Shown here: one piece after another, positions 24,001 through 36,700 of the stretch
How the letters are laid out: each line of letters starts with the position of its first letter
Position numbering within the stretch: position 1 is the stretch's first letter
Source: Rehmannia glutinosa
Taxonomy: Eukaryota; Streptophyta; Magnoliopsida; Lamiales; Orobanchaceae
Length of the DNA stretch: 64,000 bases
Assembly: GCA_016081115.2 (NCBI GenBank)
Contig: JABTTQ020003405.1
Coordinates: forward strand, 124,029 to 188,028
Reading direction: 5' to 3'
Program-made: the position numbers and the translations under genes
The notes under the pieces: model-generated
What the model was told of the DNA's origin: nothing
The model's input: the letters and a program-made list of their open reading frames with translations, nothing else
The model's database searches: none

Positions 24001-27000
24001 AAATATCTGGAACCTTTAAGAGGTTTGTTGTCTACTTTGTACTGCAAACAAAAACTTTACATGCTTGTAATCTGTCAATTAATTTTTTGGACAATTTCAG
24101 TATAATTCTTGGTCTTGAATTTGTAATAAAATGAGCAAAACAACAGGTTGTCGAAGTTTGGTTTAACTTCCTTCACATGCTTCGGTTGAGTTTGAGATAA
24201 TCAAAACGAGTTTTCCTATGCTAGTTGGGTTTTCTCTTTTATACTTCCATAAGGTTCAACCTTTTATTACGAAGCTAGCTCAAGCCAAACGCCAAAATCT
24301 GTTGGACTTTTTTGTTTGTTGAATTAGTAACTGAGCTCAAAAAACCTTCCAAGTAATCAATATGGAACCATGGTTTTTGATCCACTGAGACAATTGGCAT
24401 TTTTTTAAGAATAAAAGACAATAAAAACTAATTTGAAATAAGCTCCTGAAACCACAACTCGTGCAAATTTGTATTTGATGCCCTAATTGGTGGTCACTGA
24501 TGACCGGTTTCACCCTAACATGCACCATTTTTGGCAAAATTCCCCATAGAGGGAATGGGATTGATTGGCTTTTCTTTATTGTGTAGCCTCTATATAATAA
24601 AAAGACATGCTATAGGATGAATATTGTATAATGAGTTTATTATTTTCTCTAGGACGTCAAACTAAGCATCATTCGAGAATCAGTCAATCAGAAAGGTCAT
24701 ATTCTATTTGTTCATTTGGAATCTGGGTTCTTCTACTTCATTTTTATTTAATATAAATTTCTTTTTCCCTTTCTTTTTTTATATCATTCCTCAAGTCCCA
24801 TAGGTTTGATCCTGTAGAAATTGACCATCGAGCGAGAAGGGTCCGAAATCTATCTACATTGATTTTTTGATCAAATGTACTATGAAATCTTCGGTTTTTC
24901 CTCTTCCTCTACGCAGATCATTCCTATTAACATGATTTTTGGTTGATAGGATTATCAAACTATTGTTCCTGTCCTAGTTCATCATGGAAAAATTCTCTAT
25001 GGGAAGCATGAGAAAATGCCTTTTCCCGATAAATATTTTGTGTTTTATTCGTTTCTAGGCAACATTTTGTTTAATAAGAGCATTTATAGATTCGTTATTT
25101 TGCCGAATTATTGTGATTTATGAGTGACACCTACAACTTTCTTTATCTTAAGTTTTATGTTCTTTTTAATTTTGCTGTCCGTGTCTGATCGTAGTTTGCA
25201 CTCAACTCATGAAGCCTGTCAAACTCTTACTAGATGTACCTTATTTTGACTATATAGGAGTCAACTGACGCAAGGGCGTAAGGTGTTGCACACTCTAGAC
25301 ATGATATCAAAACTTGTTTACAGGGTAAGTCAACTTGACGAGTTTGACTGGTGTGTATTTGCTAATGTGTGAAAAGATTTGTGCAAGATTACCTATTAAT
25401 AATGGTTTATTGCTGTAAAGATTTGTATCACTGCCACATATGTTGATAGATGATGAAGTTCATTTCAGTTTGGAACTTGTAAATCTAAGGTTCTTTACCT
25501 TTTCTTGAATCGTTGCCCATGCTATATATTTAACCTTTTGCGAACCATGTGGGCATGTTATCTATATGTTAGCTGATTCTCTGAAGGCCAAGTATCTTTT
25601 CCCTACTTTTTATTCGTAATAAGTTTTAATGACTGTCATTTTACAAGTTTCGTGCTTGCAGGAACAGTCAATTTCTGCTGTCATAACTTCGGTGACAAAC
25701 ATGATACCTCAGGTTGGCTTTGCTTTCATATATTCAAAAGGGATGTATCTAAGTAAATGTTAGGCTGCTGCAACTTGGATCAAACAGTATATTAGTATAA
25801 TTAGATGAGAATAAATCAATAAAATGATGGTAGAATAATTGAATAATAAAATAACACTGGTATGTATGTGGTTCAGCCATTCAGGTGATAAAAAGCTTGC
25901 GTCCACAGGCAAGGGGAGTGATTCTACTATAACAACTGAGAGTGTACGATAATTACAGAAAGTATTACCTAATTAATCTCAATATAATAGGAAAACAATC
26001 TCTCAGTTCACTAACTACAATGATCTCTCAAAGCTTTTTCTTAGTCTCAATGTCTCTGACCTCTCAAAAACTCTCCAACTTTTCTCTCTCAAAATTGTGT
26101 ATCTGATATAAATAAATTGATGAGGCCTCTGTTTAGAGAAGAAAGAACAACCACCAGGCAAAGAGAAGCAGGTAACATAGCACCTACTCATACATTGATG
26201 GCCACTAAAACTTCAAGGCTCACATATTAACAATGAATGAAATATATTTGTAAACTTGTGATTGTCTTTTTTGTAGGCCAGTGATGCTCTTTTGCTATTA
26301 CTGATGTTCAACATTTTTGCTTCTTGAATAACGGTGGGAACCGTAATAGTTACTTTCCTAGTGATACTTGGATTTTCTTGAGTCACACTTAAGCATCTCT
26401 TCATCGTCAAGTTCTTTATATTGCCAATCTCAATTGTATCTTCGATATATTTTGCATATAGGAAGATAAATTTTGTTCTTGGTGAACTTCTAGGTGGGTG
26501 TTAAATCTATATTTGCATCTCGCTTTCTTATTTCTTAATCCTATTGCATTTATATCCTTCATGATCGGTTCTGCATAGCAATTACCTTTTCAAACTTTTT
26601 TAGTACAACTGGCACAATTGACTTTCTGTATACTTGTATAACGGCAACAAAAGTTGTACTTCCGATCTTTGTTAATGTAGAAGTATCTTCTTGAACAACG
26701 GGCAGTTCTTGATGTTGATGGAGGCAAGTTGCTGAATGAAGACAATGATCTTCGATCTGTAAGCATGGATCACTTTCTCCTGTCATTTTTCATTCTCAAT
26801 GATGCATTTGGCAATAGGATTATTTTATGGTTTCAATTTTACTGTAATAATAAATATATTTTTCCTCAAGTATGGTAAGTATAATTTTGTAGATAGAGGC
26901 CATAATTAATAATTTGTTTGCCCCACTATGCAGGTGTTGCAGTATCTGTTGGATGATGTGTCCTTGTTTTTGACAACCATACATAATGTTGCAGAATGCA

Positions 27001-30000
27001 GCAATGATAGTATAACACAAGGGAAAGGTTGCATGACTACACTTAAGGCTTTTATTGACTATATTTCTGGACGGGAACGAGAAAATTTTCGATTGAGAAA
27101 GCATGAAAATCAAGACTCAATTACTCTTACTACAATCCATCAGGTTCTTCTACACTCTGACTGCCATTTACTTAGTTTTTGCCGTTGGGATCGATGCTAC
27201 TGCAAATGTCAACTTTTATACCAACACCATCAACTTTTCTGTTCTCTTTACATTTTGCAGTCAAAAGGTTTAGAGTGGGATACAGTTTTCATTGTGAAGG
27301 TACCAGTTGAAATCTTGGCTTTTCTATAGTTTCAGTTCTGGCTGTTACATGTCATACTATTTGAATGGATATATGCAGTTTGCCGCAGAAAGATGTTTTT
27401 TTAGGATCTGGAATTTTTGTTTATATTTTATGTTATTGGTAATGGACTTAATGTTTGGGTACTCAGGCAAATGAAGCCGAGATTCCCTTGTTGCATGAAT
27501 ACAATGGCATTCTGAATGAAAATGGCACCTCAGTTGAGGTAAGCTTATGCTTGGATCAAAACTTTTGACAGAAATCCAAAAATATCCTATACCATCTAAC
27601 TTGCTTTATTATTGTTAGGAAGAGAGGCGCTTGTTATATGTTGCGATGACTCGTGCGCGTAAAAAACTTTTCATGCTATATGTGATTGCAGATTCTAATT
27701 GGCAGGTGGGTTCAACAAACTGTTTCTAAGTTCTCCATTACCTGTTTTGTTTAAGCTTCAGGAAACTTCTTTTCAGGTTCTTCAACCATCACGGTTTCTT
27801 AGAGAAATTCCACATCACCTACTCGAGACCCAGGTGAACTTTTCATTCAATTACCGAATCATCTGTTTTGATTGAAACCTTATGATGAAAATCTGCACAA
27901 CCAAAACATAGTTTTTCTTAACATACCTCACATTCAGTTTGTCACTTTCAACTAAATCCGCAAGTCCAAAATCTTCAATAACTAATTCTTAATGTCCTAA
28001 CCCATTCCAGGGTAGATTGAATTAAAAGCACATGTTTGATGTTCAAGTTGAGAATAAACTAGGAAAGATATAAGAACTCTACTCTGTCCACTGTGCAATC
28101 CATTAGGTAAATCAACGGGTTACATCAATGAGAACTTAGCTTCTATGATACGTGTATGCATAGGTTGATCCACAATATGAATATTGATATCTATTGTCCC
28201 CATTTTACATAAGTCCAAAAGAACATTTCTGATGCCTCTTAAATTGGTCCTGATCTCCTTAGAGACCATTACCTTTCATTTCCCTTTTTGTCGTGTGTGA
28301 AAGAAATGATCGTAAAATACCTATAATTCATTTTAACTATTCAACATGAAATGATCCGTAGGTCACACCATACTTCCTTGAATAGCACAAAACCGCATGC
28401 TTAGACAGTAGATTGCGTGGAAAATGTAGGCATGTTGTTTTAGAGTTATGCACATTGATAACATGCCAACCCAAAGCAGAAGTATATGCTAGATGAAACA
28501 GCGTAAATGTTCTTTTTTGCTACTGTTACAGATCTCCAACTGATATTATTTACAGATGTGGCATGTGTAATTAGCTGATATGAATGAACTTGGTCGAACT
28601 CAAATTCTTGAAAAAAATAGTTACAATTGAATTTGCAAAATAAACCATAAAACATATTCTTTGAGAGCTTGTGTACGTCAATTGCTCTATATTGCTGAAA
28701 CAGTAATGTATGATGATTTCTGAGATTCATTCTTCATATTCCAACTTCCAATTCCAAATAGAAAAAAAAAAAATGATCAAGTTTCTCGCTGAACCTCATA
28801 TAGGTCTTTTTTATCAGATAATTTGCAGAAAAATTATCACGTGTTTGAATTGTTGAACTGCTGAAGTTGGTTATTTCAACAGATTATCTGATTGTAACAC
28901 GGTTTATGGCACTTGATATTCCTCTTGTATAGCGGCACTATAGCCATCATTTTTTTCTGATGACCATGTTCACATCCTACAACATTTACTTTGGAAGTCA
29001 ATGTTCGAACGCTTTTAGGTTGATCGACTTATAACCGAAATCACTTTACAATTTTTTGTACCCTTGTAACAGAACAGAAACTTCTACCAGAAGCGATGGC
29101 CTTCATGATATTCTAGAAATTTATTCCAGATTAGCCATCAATTGTCTGTTTGTTCGACCAGTGCAATGATGCATATTTGTTGCATTAGAGTTTTATGTTA
29201 TAGTGATGCTCAACTTCTTCATGAGCCCTTGAAGTTTAGTGTAGAACTTATCGTACAATTATCATTAACGTTCACACAATATTTCATTAAAATGGTTCAT
29301 ACTAGTTTACTTTATAGTCCTATAACTCTCTCCTTCTGGTGGTGTTTGTCTAAGATCTTATTTATTTCATTTTGGTGTAGGAAGAGCTTATTTCAGTGAG
29401 TTCAGAGAAAACTTGCCCACAAACTGTGAAAGAAGCACCACTGGTTTCTGTTACTCTCAGAACAGAATCTCCTGAAAACAATACAATGCAGCAAGTTGCA
29501 GTTGACAATTTATCCAATGAAGCATCCAAAGAGCCTAGTGAACTTGAGAACTACAGTAGCAGTAATTTTTTAAAAGGTTTTCTTCAAACACGTACCCAAT
29601 GATGAGCGGAACGTAATAATATTGACGAAAATATTTAAGAGTGTGTTAAGTTTTAATTCAATTTCCCATAAGTTTACAGGTTTAGTGCAGAGGACCGAGC
29701 TGTCGTTTCTCATTTATTCCATCAATGGGCGAAGAAGCCTGCATTTCATGACCCCAAGAGATTACTTAACAAGGTGAATCATAAATACCTCTAACTCCTC
29801 CATCCAATTCATCAAATTTCTGTAAAAGAAAGGTCTCTTGCATTTTTTCCAATTGTAATTTGGTGAGGCAAGGTTGAACATTTCTTCATGTTTCTTCAAT
29901 TACTAAGGTGAGACCTCACATTGGTCTCTGATAATACCGAGAAACTAAGCTCCAGTTTTCCACAGCGGAAAATACTGAATGAGGTTATACTCATTGTATT

Positions 30001-32227
30001 CCTAACTGGAAATACACTACATACTCAAGCTAATATTGAATTTCCATTTCTCTAAAACAACCTAATATCTGCTTCAGCCTTTTCTTCTATGGGAAATTGC
30101 AAATGGTGCTTAAAAATAGGTTTTAGCAACCCATTTAAATAGTGCATCTACACCTTCGTCTCATGCTAGAGCATGTATCGAGTTGCTTCCTCTGAGCTGT
30201 TCTATTAAATTGTTTGGTGAAAATATGGATAACTATTTAATGTTTACTATTATGCTACTCAAATATCTCTGATTCATTCTGTTACAGGTTGGTTTTGTCA
30301 TCGATGAACGTCTGCGGGCCAAAAAAACCACACACAAGGTTGTAGTAGTTCATGTTCTCAATCTTTTCCATTTTGAAGATGTGTTAACTTCTGCTTTAAT
30401 TTCTGTATCTTTTTGCATTTAAGTGCTTAGTTTTGTTTTGACCCCTTGTCCTGCTCCGCTTTTTGACAACTTTCACTTGAGCACACATTTAAGGTACTCA
30501 AACAAGCAACTCATTATCCAGAGGATGAAGTACGAAAGAAAAAAGGAAATTTCATAAAATGGGCTTTCTAGAGATCCTTATTTAGGATTTTCTCGACTAA
30601 AAATTGATATTTAATATAGAATGCTCAAGTTAAAATTGCGGTTTAAATTAAGGGGACTGTCAGTTTAATGCTAAAATCACTTATCACTTACGAAGTTTAG
30701 GATGAGCTTATATACTGTCACCATATATATGCATTTATCTTAGTGCAAGTAAATCGTTGTCATGAATGTTCGGGGAGACATGACTCCTTTGTCATTTGTC
30801 AGGATGTTTTGCGAGAGTTGAAGTCTTGTTTATCATCTGATGAGGCTTATCAATTTGCCATATCAGTAAGTTTCTGTTTTAATATATACTGAATGCTTCA
30901 ATGAAACAACAATATCCACATAATGAGGAGAACTAGGCTCACTTAACATATTCTCATTCAACTGAAATGATATCTTGATTTTTTCCATTAAGGTTCTGAA
31001 GTGGTTGCAAATTCCTGCTGAAAAGCGTGCTCATTTAATGAGAGAAAAACAGGTAAGTGTACTTTAAGTTTCAATTGACAGCGCTTTTTAAGTCCTCTGA
31101 ATGGGTTAATAATATTTTTTGTATTTTGTCTTTTTATTTATTTTTTAATGTGTGGTACTGGTTTAAGTCAAATGAAGCAACATGTGTGTACACAAGCTTG
31201 TTTTTTTACTTTCTAAAGTTCCATGCATATGGTCCTTCAAATATTTAGTTTATAAAGGTCATTTACAATTTTCATTGTTCAGGAACATTTTCAGAAATTA
31301 AGAATTGAGAGTGCTATGAATTCATCAGAACCAACTCCTAAACAGGTGATTTGTAATTTTCTCATTATTATCGTTTGACATTGTCTTTTGTTGCCTAGTT
31401 GTGATGAACTTCACTATTCATATCTGAAGTTTGTGTTCTGATGGAACTGATTCTGTTGAACAATTTGATCAAATATATGATTATCTCTAGTTCTTCTCTT
31501 ACTCTCTGCATTAGTGCATTCTCAAAACCAAATTGATAGTGTGCCAGCCTTTTTTTAAGTATGCTGTCAGCACCAGTGACATGGTGAAGTTTGTTAAATT
31601 GGATCTAATACTTTTAAGCCTTTTTCATTTTTCTGTCATCACAGATTACATGGTGAAATTGTTATAAATTCTATAAGTTGCTGGTATTTGATTAAATGTC
31701 CAAATAAACAATGATATGCATGTTGTTAGAATAGAGTACTACCTTCTTGTTCTTATCTGTCGATGCGTTGATTAAATGTCCTGTGTGATTTACTGTTCCA
31801 GTTAATGCTACCTAATAATATATATTATTACTTGTTGTAGTAAACAAATTGGGAAAATGTTCCTATGGTTCCTAAGAAAACTTTGCTAAATTTTACTGGG
31901 GGGGGCCTCTGATAGCAATAGAAGGATTTTGCTGTTCCATTCTAAACAGGGCTTGAGATTAGTTGAACTTTCTTGTTGTATGCTATTGCAACTTGTAGTC
32001 CATTGTGAATATTTGATTCATGAGATGCCTTTGGAAACAAGGGAAAAAAAGACATTTGCACTAATTCTTTATTCTTGCATTCAAATTTGAGCTAACTCTT
32101 TTTTTTCTTTTTCTTTTTTCCTATTGGCAAATGGCAGATTGCATATTTACAGAGTCTTGGATGCACGACAGTTCCTACATCACGCCTCCATGCTTCTCGT
32201 TTGATAGAGGAATATAAATCATTATGA
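18055..32227 (+). CDS. SRS2: SRS2-like ATP-dependent DNA helicase (UvrD/Rep superfamily 1), 29 exons
   Basis: Product is a 3'-5' SF1A helicase, orthologous by recognition to Arabidopsis At4g25120, whose yeast counterpart strips Rad51 from ssDNA; nuclear recombination control is the expected role. Exons: 18055-18221, 18507-19296, 19373-19414, 19552-19715, 20628-20822, 21248-21304, 21400-21504, 21588-21721, 21824-21898, 22008-22133, 22209-22340, 22452-22536, 23683-23797, 23922-24022, 25258-25324, 25662-25712, 26681-26758, 26934-27143, 27261-27299, 27467-27538, 27619-27705, 27777-27833, 29381-29576, 29680-29773, 30288-30338, 30803-30865, 30993-31052, 31283-31345, 32138-32227; all GT-AG, about 1190 residues. 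Motifs: GPGSGKT (~315), TFTTAAAAEM (~343), DEFQD (~523), GDEDQ plus SIFSFNG (~550), NYRST (~582), TTIHQSKGLEWD (~895), VAMTRAR (~945). The first ~290 residues are polar and look unstructured. Start: an upstream ATG at 18041 hits a stop after five codons. Exons 5, 8, 12, 13 and 23 are each one base off frame. Confidence 0.95.
22537..23682 (+). other. Intron 12 of the SRS2-like gene, no separate gene seen
   Basis: This 1.1-kb intron is AT-rich with a short G-rich run near 22614. Only shadow frames were seen. Confidence 0.6.
24590..24925. other. Possible plastid-derived insert (NUPT) in SRS2 intron 14
   Basis: The text around 24680-24900 (for example CATTTGGAATCTGGGTTCTT, TTTGATCCTGTAGAAATTGA and CTATGAAATCTTCGG) resembles chloroplast intergenic sequence as I remember it. 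I cannot name the plastid locus or confirm this without a search. It has no coding role in the helicase. Confidence 0.25.
25780..26160. repeat. Degenerate retroelement-like insert in SRS2 intron 16
   Basis: GTGGTTCAGCCATTCAGG, then TGCGTCCACAGGCAAGG and GTGATTCTACTAT, followed by repeated CTCTCA-rich text, resemble the R/U5 part of plant LTRs (GTGGTTCGGC-CCTACGTCCACGG). No ends or duplication were found, so the class is uncertain. Confidence 0.4.
27834..29380 (+). other. Intron 22 of the SRS2-like gene, no separate gene seen
   Basis: This 1.5-kb AT-rich intron has no recognisable transposon ends or coding text. Confidence 0.55.
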
Positions 32228-32262
32228 CCATATTTTGACCTACGCTGTCATTGATGCTACCA

Positions 32263-32268
32263 AATAAA
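32263..32268 (+). terminator. Poly(A) signal of the SRS2-like gene
   Basis: A canonical AATAAA lies 36 bases after the TGA at 32225-32227, a normal position for a plant near-upstream element. Confidence 0.55.
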
Positions 32269-32772
32269 GGCGTTATTTTATGTCTCATATTTAAGTAAGT
32301 ATTGTAAGATGTCATTTGATCTTGAAAAATGAGCATTCTTCATTCATACTCGGATTTGATTCAAATATTTGAAATTACAGCATTCTTGCACATAATGAAT
32401 ACGATATGTTGGGGTTTGTGGGCTAACGGGTCACGGGCACCGGTAAATTTTCCACAAGTTCATCCCCCTAAAGTTTCCAAAAAAAAAAATTGTAGTTAAA
32501 ATATATGAATTTGCTCCCCCAAAATTTTGATATAAACTTCAAACAATTTTTCGCCCCTCCAAAATTAAAATCCTGCATCCGCTGCTTGTCACGGGTGGGA
32601 GCTGGCAGGTGATTGCCGATAGGCTGGGGAAATTTGGGCGAGAAAAAAAGAAACTAACTAAAGATAAAATTAATATAATGGAAGGATTGAAACTAGCAAA
32701 AGAAACTATTGTGTGTGTATATACATATATATTGCTTTGCTAGTTGTTGAATATTTATCATAACGAGTTATA

Positions 32773-32999
32773 GGTTGCATCTGGATGTAAGGATTTGAAT
32801 TTGGATTTAGAGAGAGGATATTGAGAATAATTTCAAACGACTAAATGTAAAAGGAATTTGAAAATACTCCGAAATTACTCCAATAACAACTTCCAAGGAA
32901 GTGAAATTTGATTACAATGACTTCAATAAACAATTTTAATAAATTTGTTATTATGAATTTAAAATCAAAAGTTTCAAATCCATCAATCCAAATGGAGCC
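32773..32999. mobile_element. MITE between the convergent SRS2 and ORANGE genes (copy 1)
   Basis: Inverted ends GGTTGCATCTGGATG and GGCTCCATTTGGATTG (reverse complement of the right end) enclose 227 bp of AT-rich DNA with repeated GATTTGAA/TTCAAATC text. ATA flanks both sides. The GG-C-(C/A)-TTTGGATG termini suggest a PIF/Harbinger- or hAT-type MITE; the short flank does not decide. Confidence 0.55.
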
Positions 33000-33080
33000 A
33001 TAAAGTATTTATAATGGAACAATCACTATAGTCTGTACATTCTAACATCACTAAGATGTCCCTTTAACTTCAAAAATGTT

Positions 33081-33314
33081 AGACTATTTAGATTGATGGA
33101 TTTGGATTTAGGGGAGAATTTGTCAAAAGAATTTAGAATGGAGTTTCCATCATGAGATGGATTTAAAATACACCTCAATGACTTAAAAATAACTCCAAAA
33201 AGGAGCTACGATTTGAAATCCATTGTAAGATCATATTATCCAAACAAGCTCAGTAGATTTTTTTATTATGAATTTGAAATCCATAGCTCCAAATCCATCA
33301 ATCCAATTGAGCCT
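33081..33314. mobile_element. MITE, related to the copy at 32773 (copy 2)
   Basis: The right end (reverse complement GGCTCAATTGGATTGATGG) and left end AGACTATTTAGATTGATGG match the first copy's termini. The interior has the same GATTTGGATTTAG/AAATCCATCAATCC layout. Older and more diverged; boundaries are approximate. Confidence 0.5.
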
Positions 33315-33527
33315 GAGAATTTTCAATGATATGGTGAAACTTAAAGTGCGTCTATGTAATTATCTCTTTCTCTCATTCTCAAAAAAAAAAAAAAAAAAAA
33401 TCCCTTTCTCTTAAACATAACGTTTCAGTTACTACACTAGGCAAGAAAAAAGCGGATTAACCTGCTATATTTAATGAAACAACACTGCTAAAATGGTTCA
33501 TCTATCATTACATAAAGTTACACATTA

Positions 33528-33533
33528 TTTATT
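33528..33533 (-). terminator. Putative poly(A) signal of ORANGE
   Basis: AATAAA on the minus strand about 210 bases after the ORANGE stop codon. It is the nearest canonical hexamer seen; plant genes often use weaker ones closer in. Confidence 0.35.
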
Positions 33534-33740
33534 ACAAGCTGAGAAATAGAGGTCATGACTGAATTTTGGACGTTGAAGTCAACTGCCATTGCAGGTTTTT
33601 GCCACACATAACAGGCAAATATATTTGAGGTATAAGGACAAAAAAAAAAAAAAAAGCTCTATGTTCGGGGCAAACCATGTATGAAAGAAAAACCTTTTAC
33701 ATCTTCAAGTAGTCTAAGTTGTCAATGAAGTTATCCTAAA

Positions 33741-36700
33741 TCAGTCGAAGGGATCGAACCGTGGGTCGTGCTCACTTGCCATAGCCATTCCCGTGCAAAG
33801 ACACGTAGGGCACATGACCTGCAAAACAGAAATATATAACAATGACCAAACTGTTCCAACTACCAATCCATCATATTCATGATTCAATGACTACAACATA
33901 ACAAATATATAAGTAAAAAGGAAAAACCTTTTTTCTTTTCCCAGCCAGATTATGGTCGTTTTTGCACTTTACTATATAAAGTTTTTTTTTTTTAAAACAA
34001 GAAACCATCCAAACTTTGGAGTTCGTCATTTAACCCCCTGGAACCCACCGTTAGCGGAATATTCCATCGACATTGCTTCACGTGCCTGACACACTCAAAA
34101 GTTGTTGCACTTTGCAATCTAAACTATATGTAAATTTTGCACTTTGTCATTCCAGAATTAAAATAAATAAAATTATATATATGCATGTGTTTGATCTCTT
34201 TGTAGTATTACTCATCCACAAAAATAAATTTAATTGATGTCTATTTTGGAAAAAAAAAAAATGTAATGTCATTGAAATTATATTTTTAGTTAAAAAAATT
34301 AAACAAAGAAAATTAAAGGATAAAACTTATGATTCAAGTTATAAAAATAATAATTTTCTTGAAATTTATTTTTAAAAGTAGATGTTAGCTAAATTTATTT
34401 TTGTGGATGTGTAATACCAAAAAAAAAAAAAGGATCAAATGCATGCATATACAAATTTATATTCCGAGAAGATAAAGTGCAAAATTATGCCAAGTTCGGA
34501 TGGCAAAATGCAACAATTTTTGCACATACTGGGCACATGAGGGAATGTCGATTGAATATTACGCCTGCGGTGGGCTCCAAAGGGTAAAGTGCACATCCCA
34601 CGAAGTTTGGATGGTTTCTTTTTTAAAAAAAAAAAAGAAAACAAAAAAAAATTCTATGGTAAATGCAAAGTACCAAGCAATTTGTAAAACAGAAATACAG
34701 GTCAAAAAGAGTATTCGCAATTTAGAATATAACTGGTAATTTTTGTAGTTAGGCTAAAATTTAAGGGTGTATTTGGATGGGGGATTTGGGAGGAGGGATT
34801 TGAAATCCTTAGCTAAATCCACACCCCTGTTTGACATATAAATCCAAATCAATGGATTTCAAATCCCTCTTTAAGTTTTAGTTCATTTTCAAAGGATTTC
34901 AAATCCCTCCCAAAACCTAGTCATTTGAAATCCATTCTTTTTTCCTCCTTTATGCTCACTTGCATATTCACACACTCTTACTTATATTGCACACATTTAC
35001 ACACACTACACAGAACACATTTACACACACTACACACACACACACGCACACATTTAAAAACACACCGCACACACATTTACACACACACACGCACACATTC
35101 ACACACACACACACACACACTCTCACACTCACTCACACATACTCTTCTCTCACATATGCGCACGCATTATCATCACACATATTTACACACAATAAAAGTT
35201 ATATATTTCATATTTTTATTAGTGTATAAAATTATAATTATTTATAAAATAATAAGATTATATTTTTATTTTTATTTATTAAATATCAATTAAGAAAATA
35301 AATAGAGCTTCTAAATTTTTTTTTATCAAAACATACGATGGATTTGAAATCCTTCCACAAATCCACATCATCCAAACAAGATGTGGATTAGAAATCCAAG
35401 GAATTTGAAATCCATTCATTTAAAATCCCTTTAAATTTCAAATCCCTCCATCCAAATGGGCCCTAAGGGTACTATTTGTAATTGTCCTTGTATTTAACTT
35501 AATAACTGTCACAACTAACAGAGAGAGATGGCAATGAACGACCACACCTATTACATGACAGATGCACAAACCATTAATATAATTATAATCATTTAAAGTG
35601 ATCACTGTCATCGCCCACAGGTTACCAAAACTAATCAAGACCTAAACAATCACCAACCTTTAAAATCAGAAAGTAAAATTTTCATGTTTGATAGGTGAAG
35701 ATAAATGTAAACATGAAACGTGAGAGCATACCTTTCCGGACCCTGAACAATTAGAACACCTTTCTGCTTTAGGTGGTGACAGGGCCGATTCCCATTATTT
35801 GATGTTGAGACTGGATCGATAAGAACAAGAGATCCAGTGCTTGAACAGCGAGCGCAAGCAAGATATCCTGTAAATCAGAAACAAATTGTCATAAATTATC
35901 AACATGCACTCCCATCTAGCAAGCAAAAATGAGGTCATTTTTGCTTTTTAATTACCGAGGTGTGTGGCCTCCAAAACGAAAAAAACAAATGTGTACTGAT
36001 AAAAATGCAAACAGGAAAGGTAGGTTATTTGCAAAATCAGGAAAGCTAGCATATAGGGATCAAGGAAGGAATGCAGCATGTCATTTGTGGCAAGAAACTG
36101 TGAATACACACACACAACACACACACACATATACACCAGTTACACACGGTTATTAGAATATATTTTTCTTCATCATCATTGATGGTTTCATTCACGGACA
36201 ACATATCTATTAGGATCTCAGGTGAATAACTGACCTGCCAAATAGATATTGGAGGTGATATTTAATTTAAGAAGTCGAAGTTGTAGCCAAGGGAAATGAA
36301 GTTGGGTAAAGAGATTTTGGTATCGTGTAATCTTACATAATAAACCAACGCGAGTCAAAGTTGGATAACTACTTACATCGCCTGTATTCCCTCGCTTTTA
36401 AAAGAATTAAAGCTAAAAAAAATCACATAATCCACTAATTACCTGTACCAAGACAGTACTTGCATCTCTTATGCTCCTGCAGCTTCACATTGTTTATCTC
36501 CACCACCATCAAAGCAGATATAACTCCAACTGCTCCTCCCGAGAAGGATGCCACAATTGGATCAACTTGACTACAAAGTTCATAAACTTACATTCTTAGT
36601 AAGGACATGAAAGCACATGCAATACCCCTAAACCTGAATGTGCAACACATCTAATCTTCAGAGTCCACATGTCCCACATTCTGAAATTATTACATTTTAC

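Noticed and set aside
18055..32227. SRS2 frame breaks as evidence of a pseudogene
   Set aside because: Splice sites, all helicase motifs and 24 of 29 exon phases are intact, and most breaks are at homopolymers; sequencing error fits better.
34925..35293. His/Thr-rich open frames
   Set aside because: Translation of a CA microsatellite.
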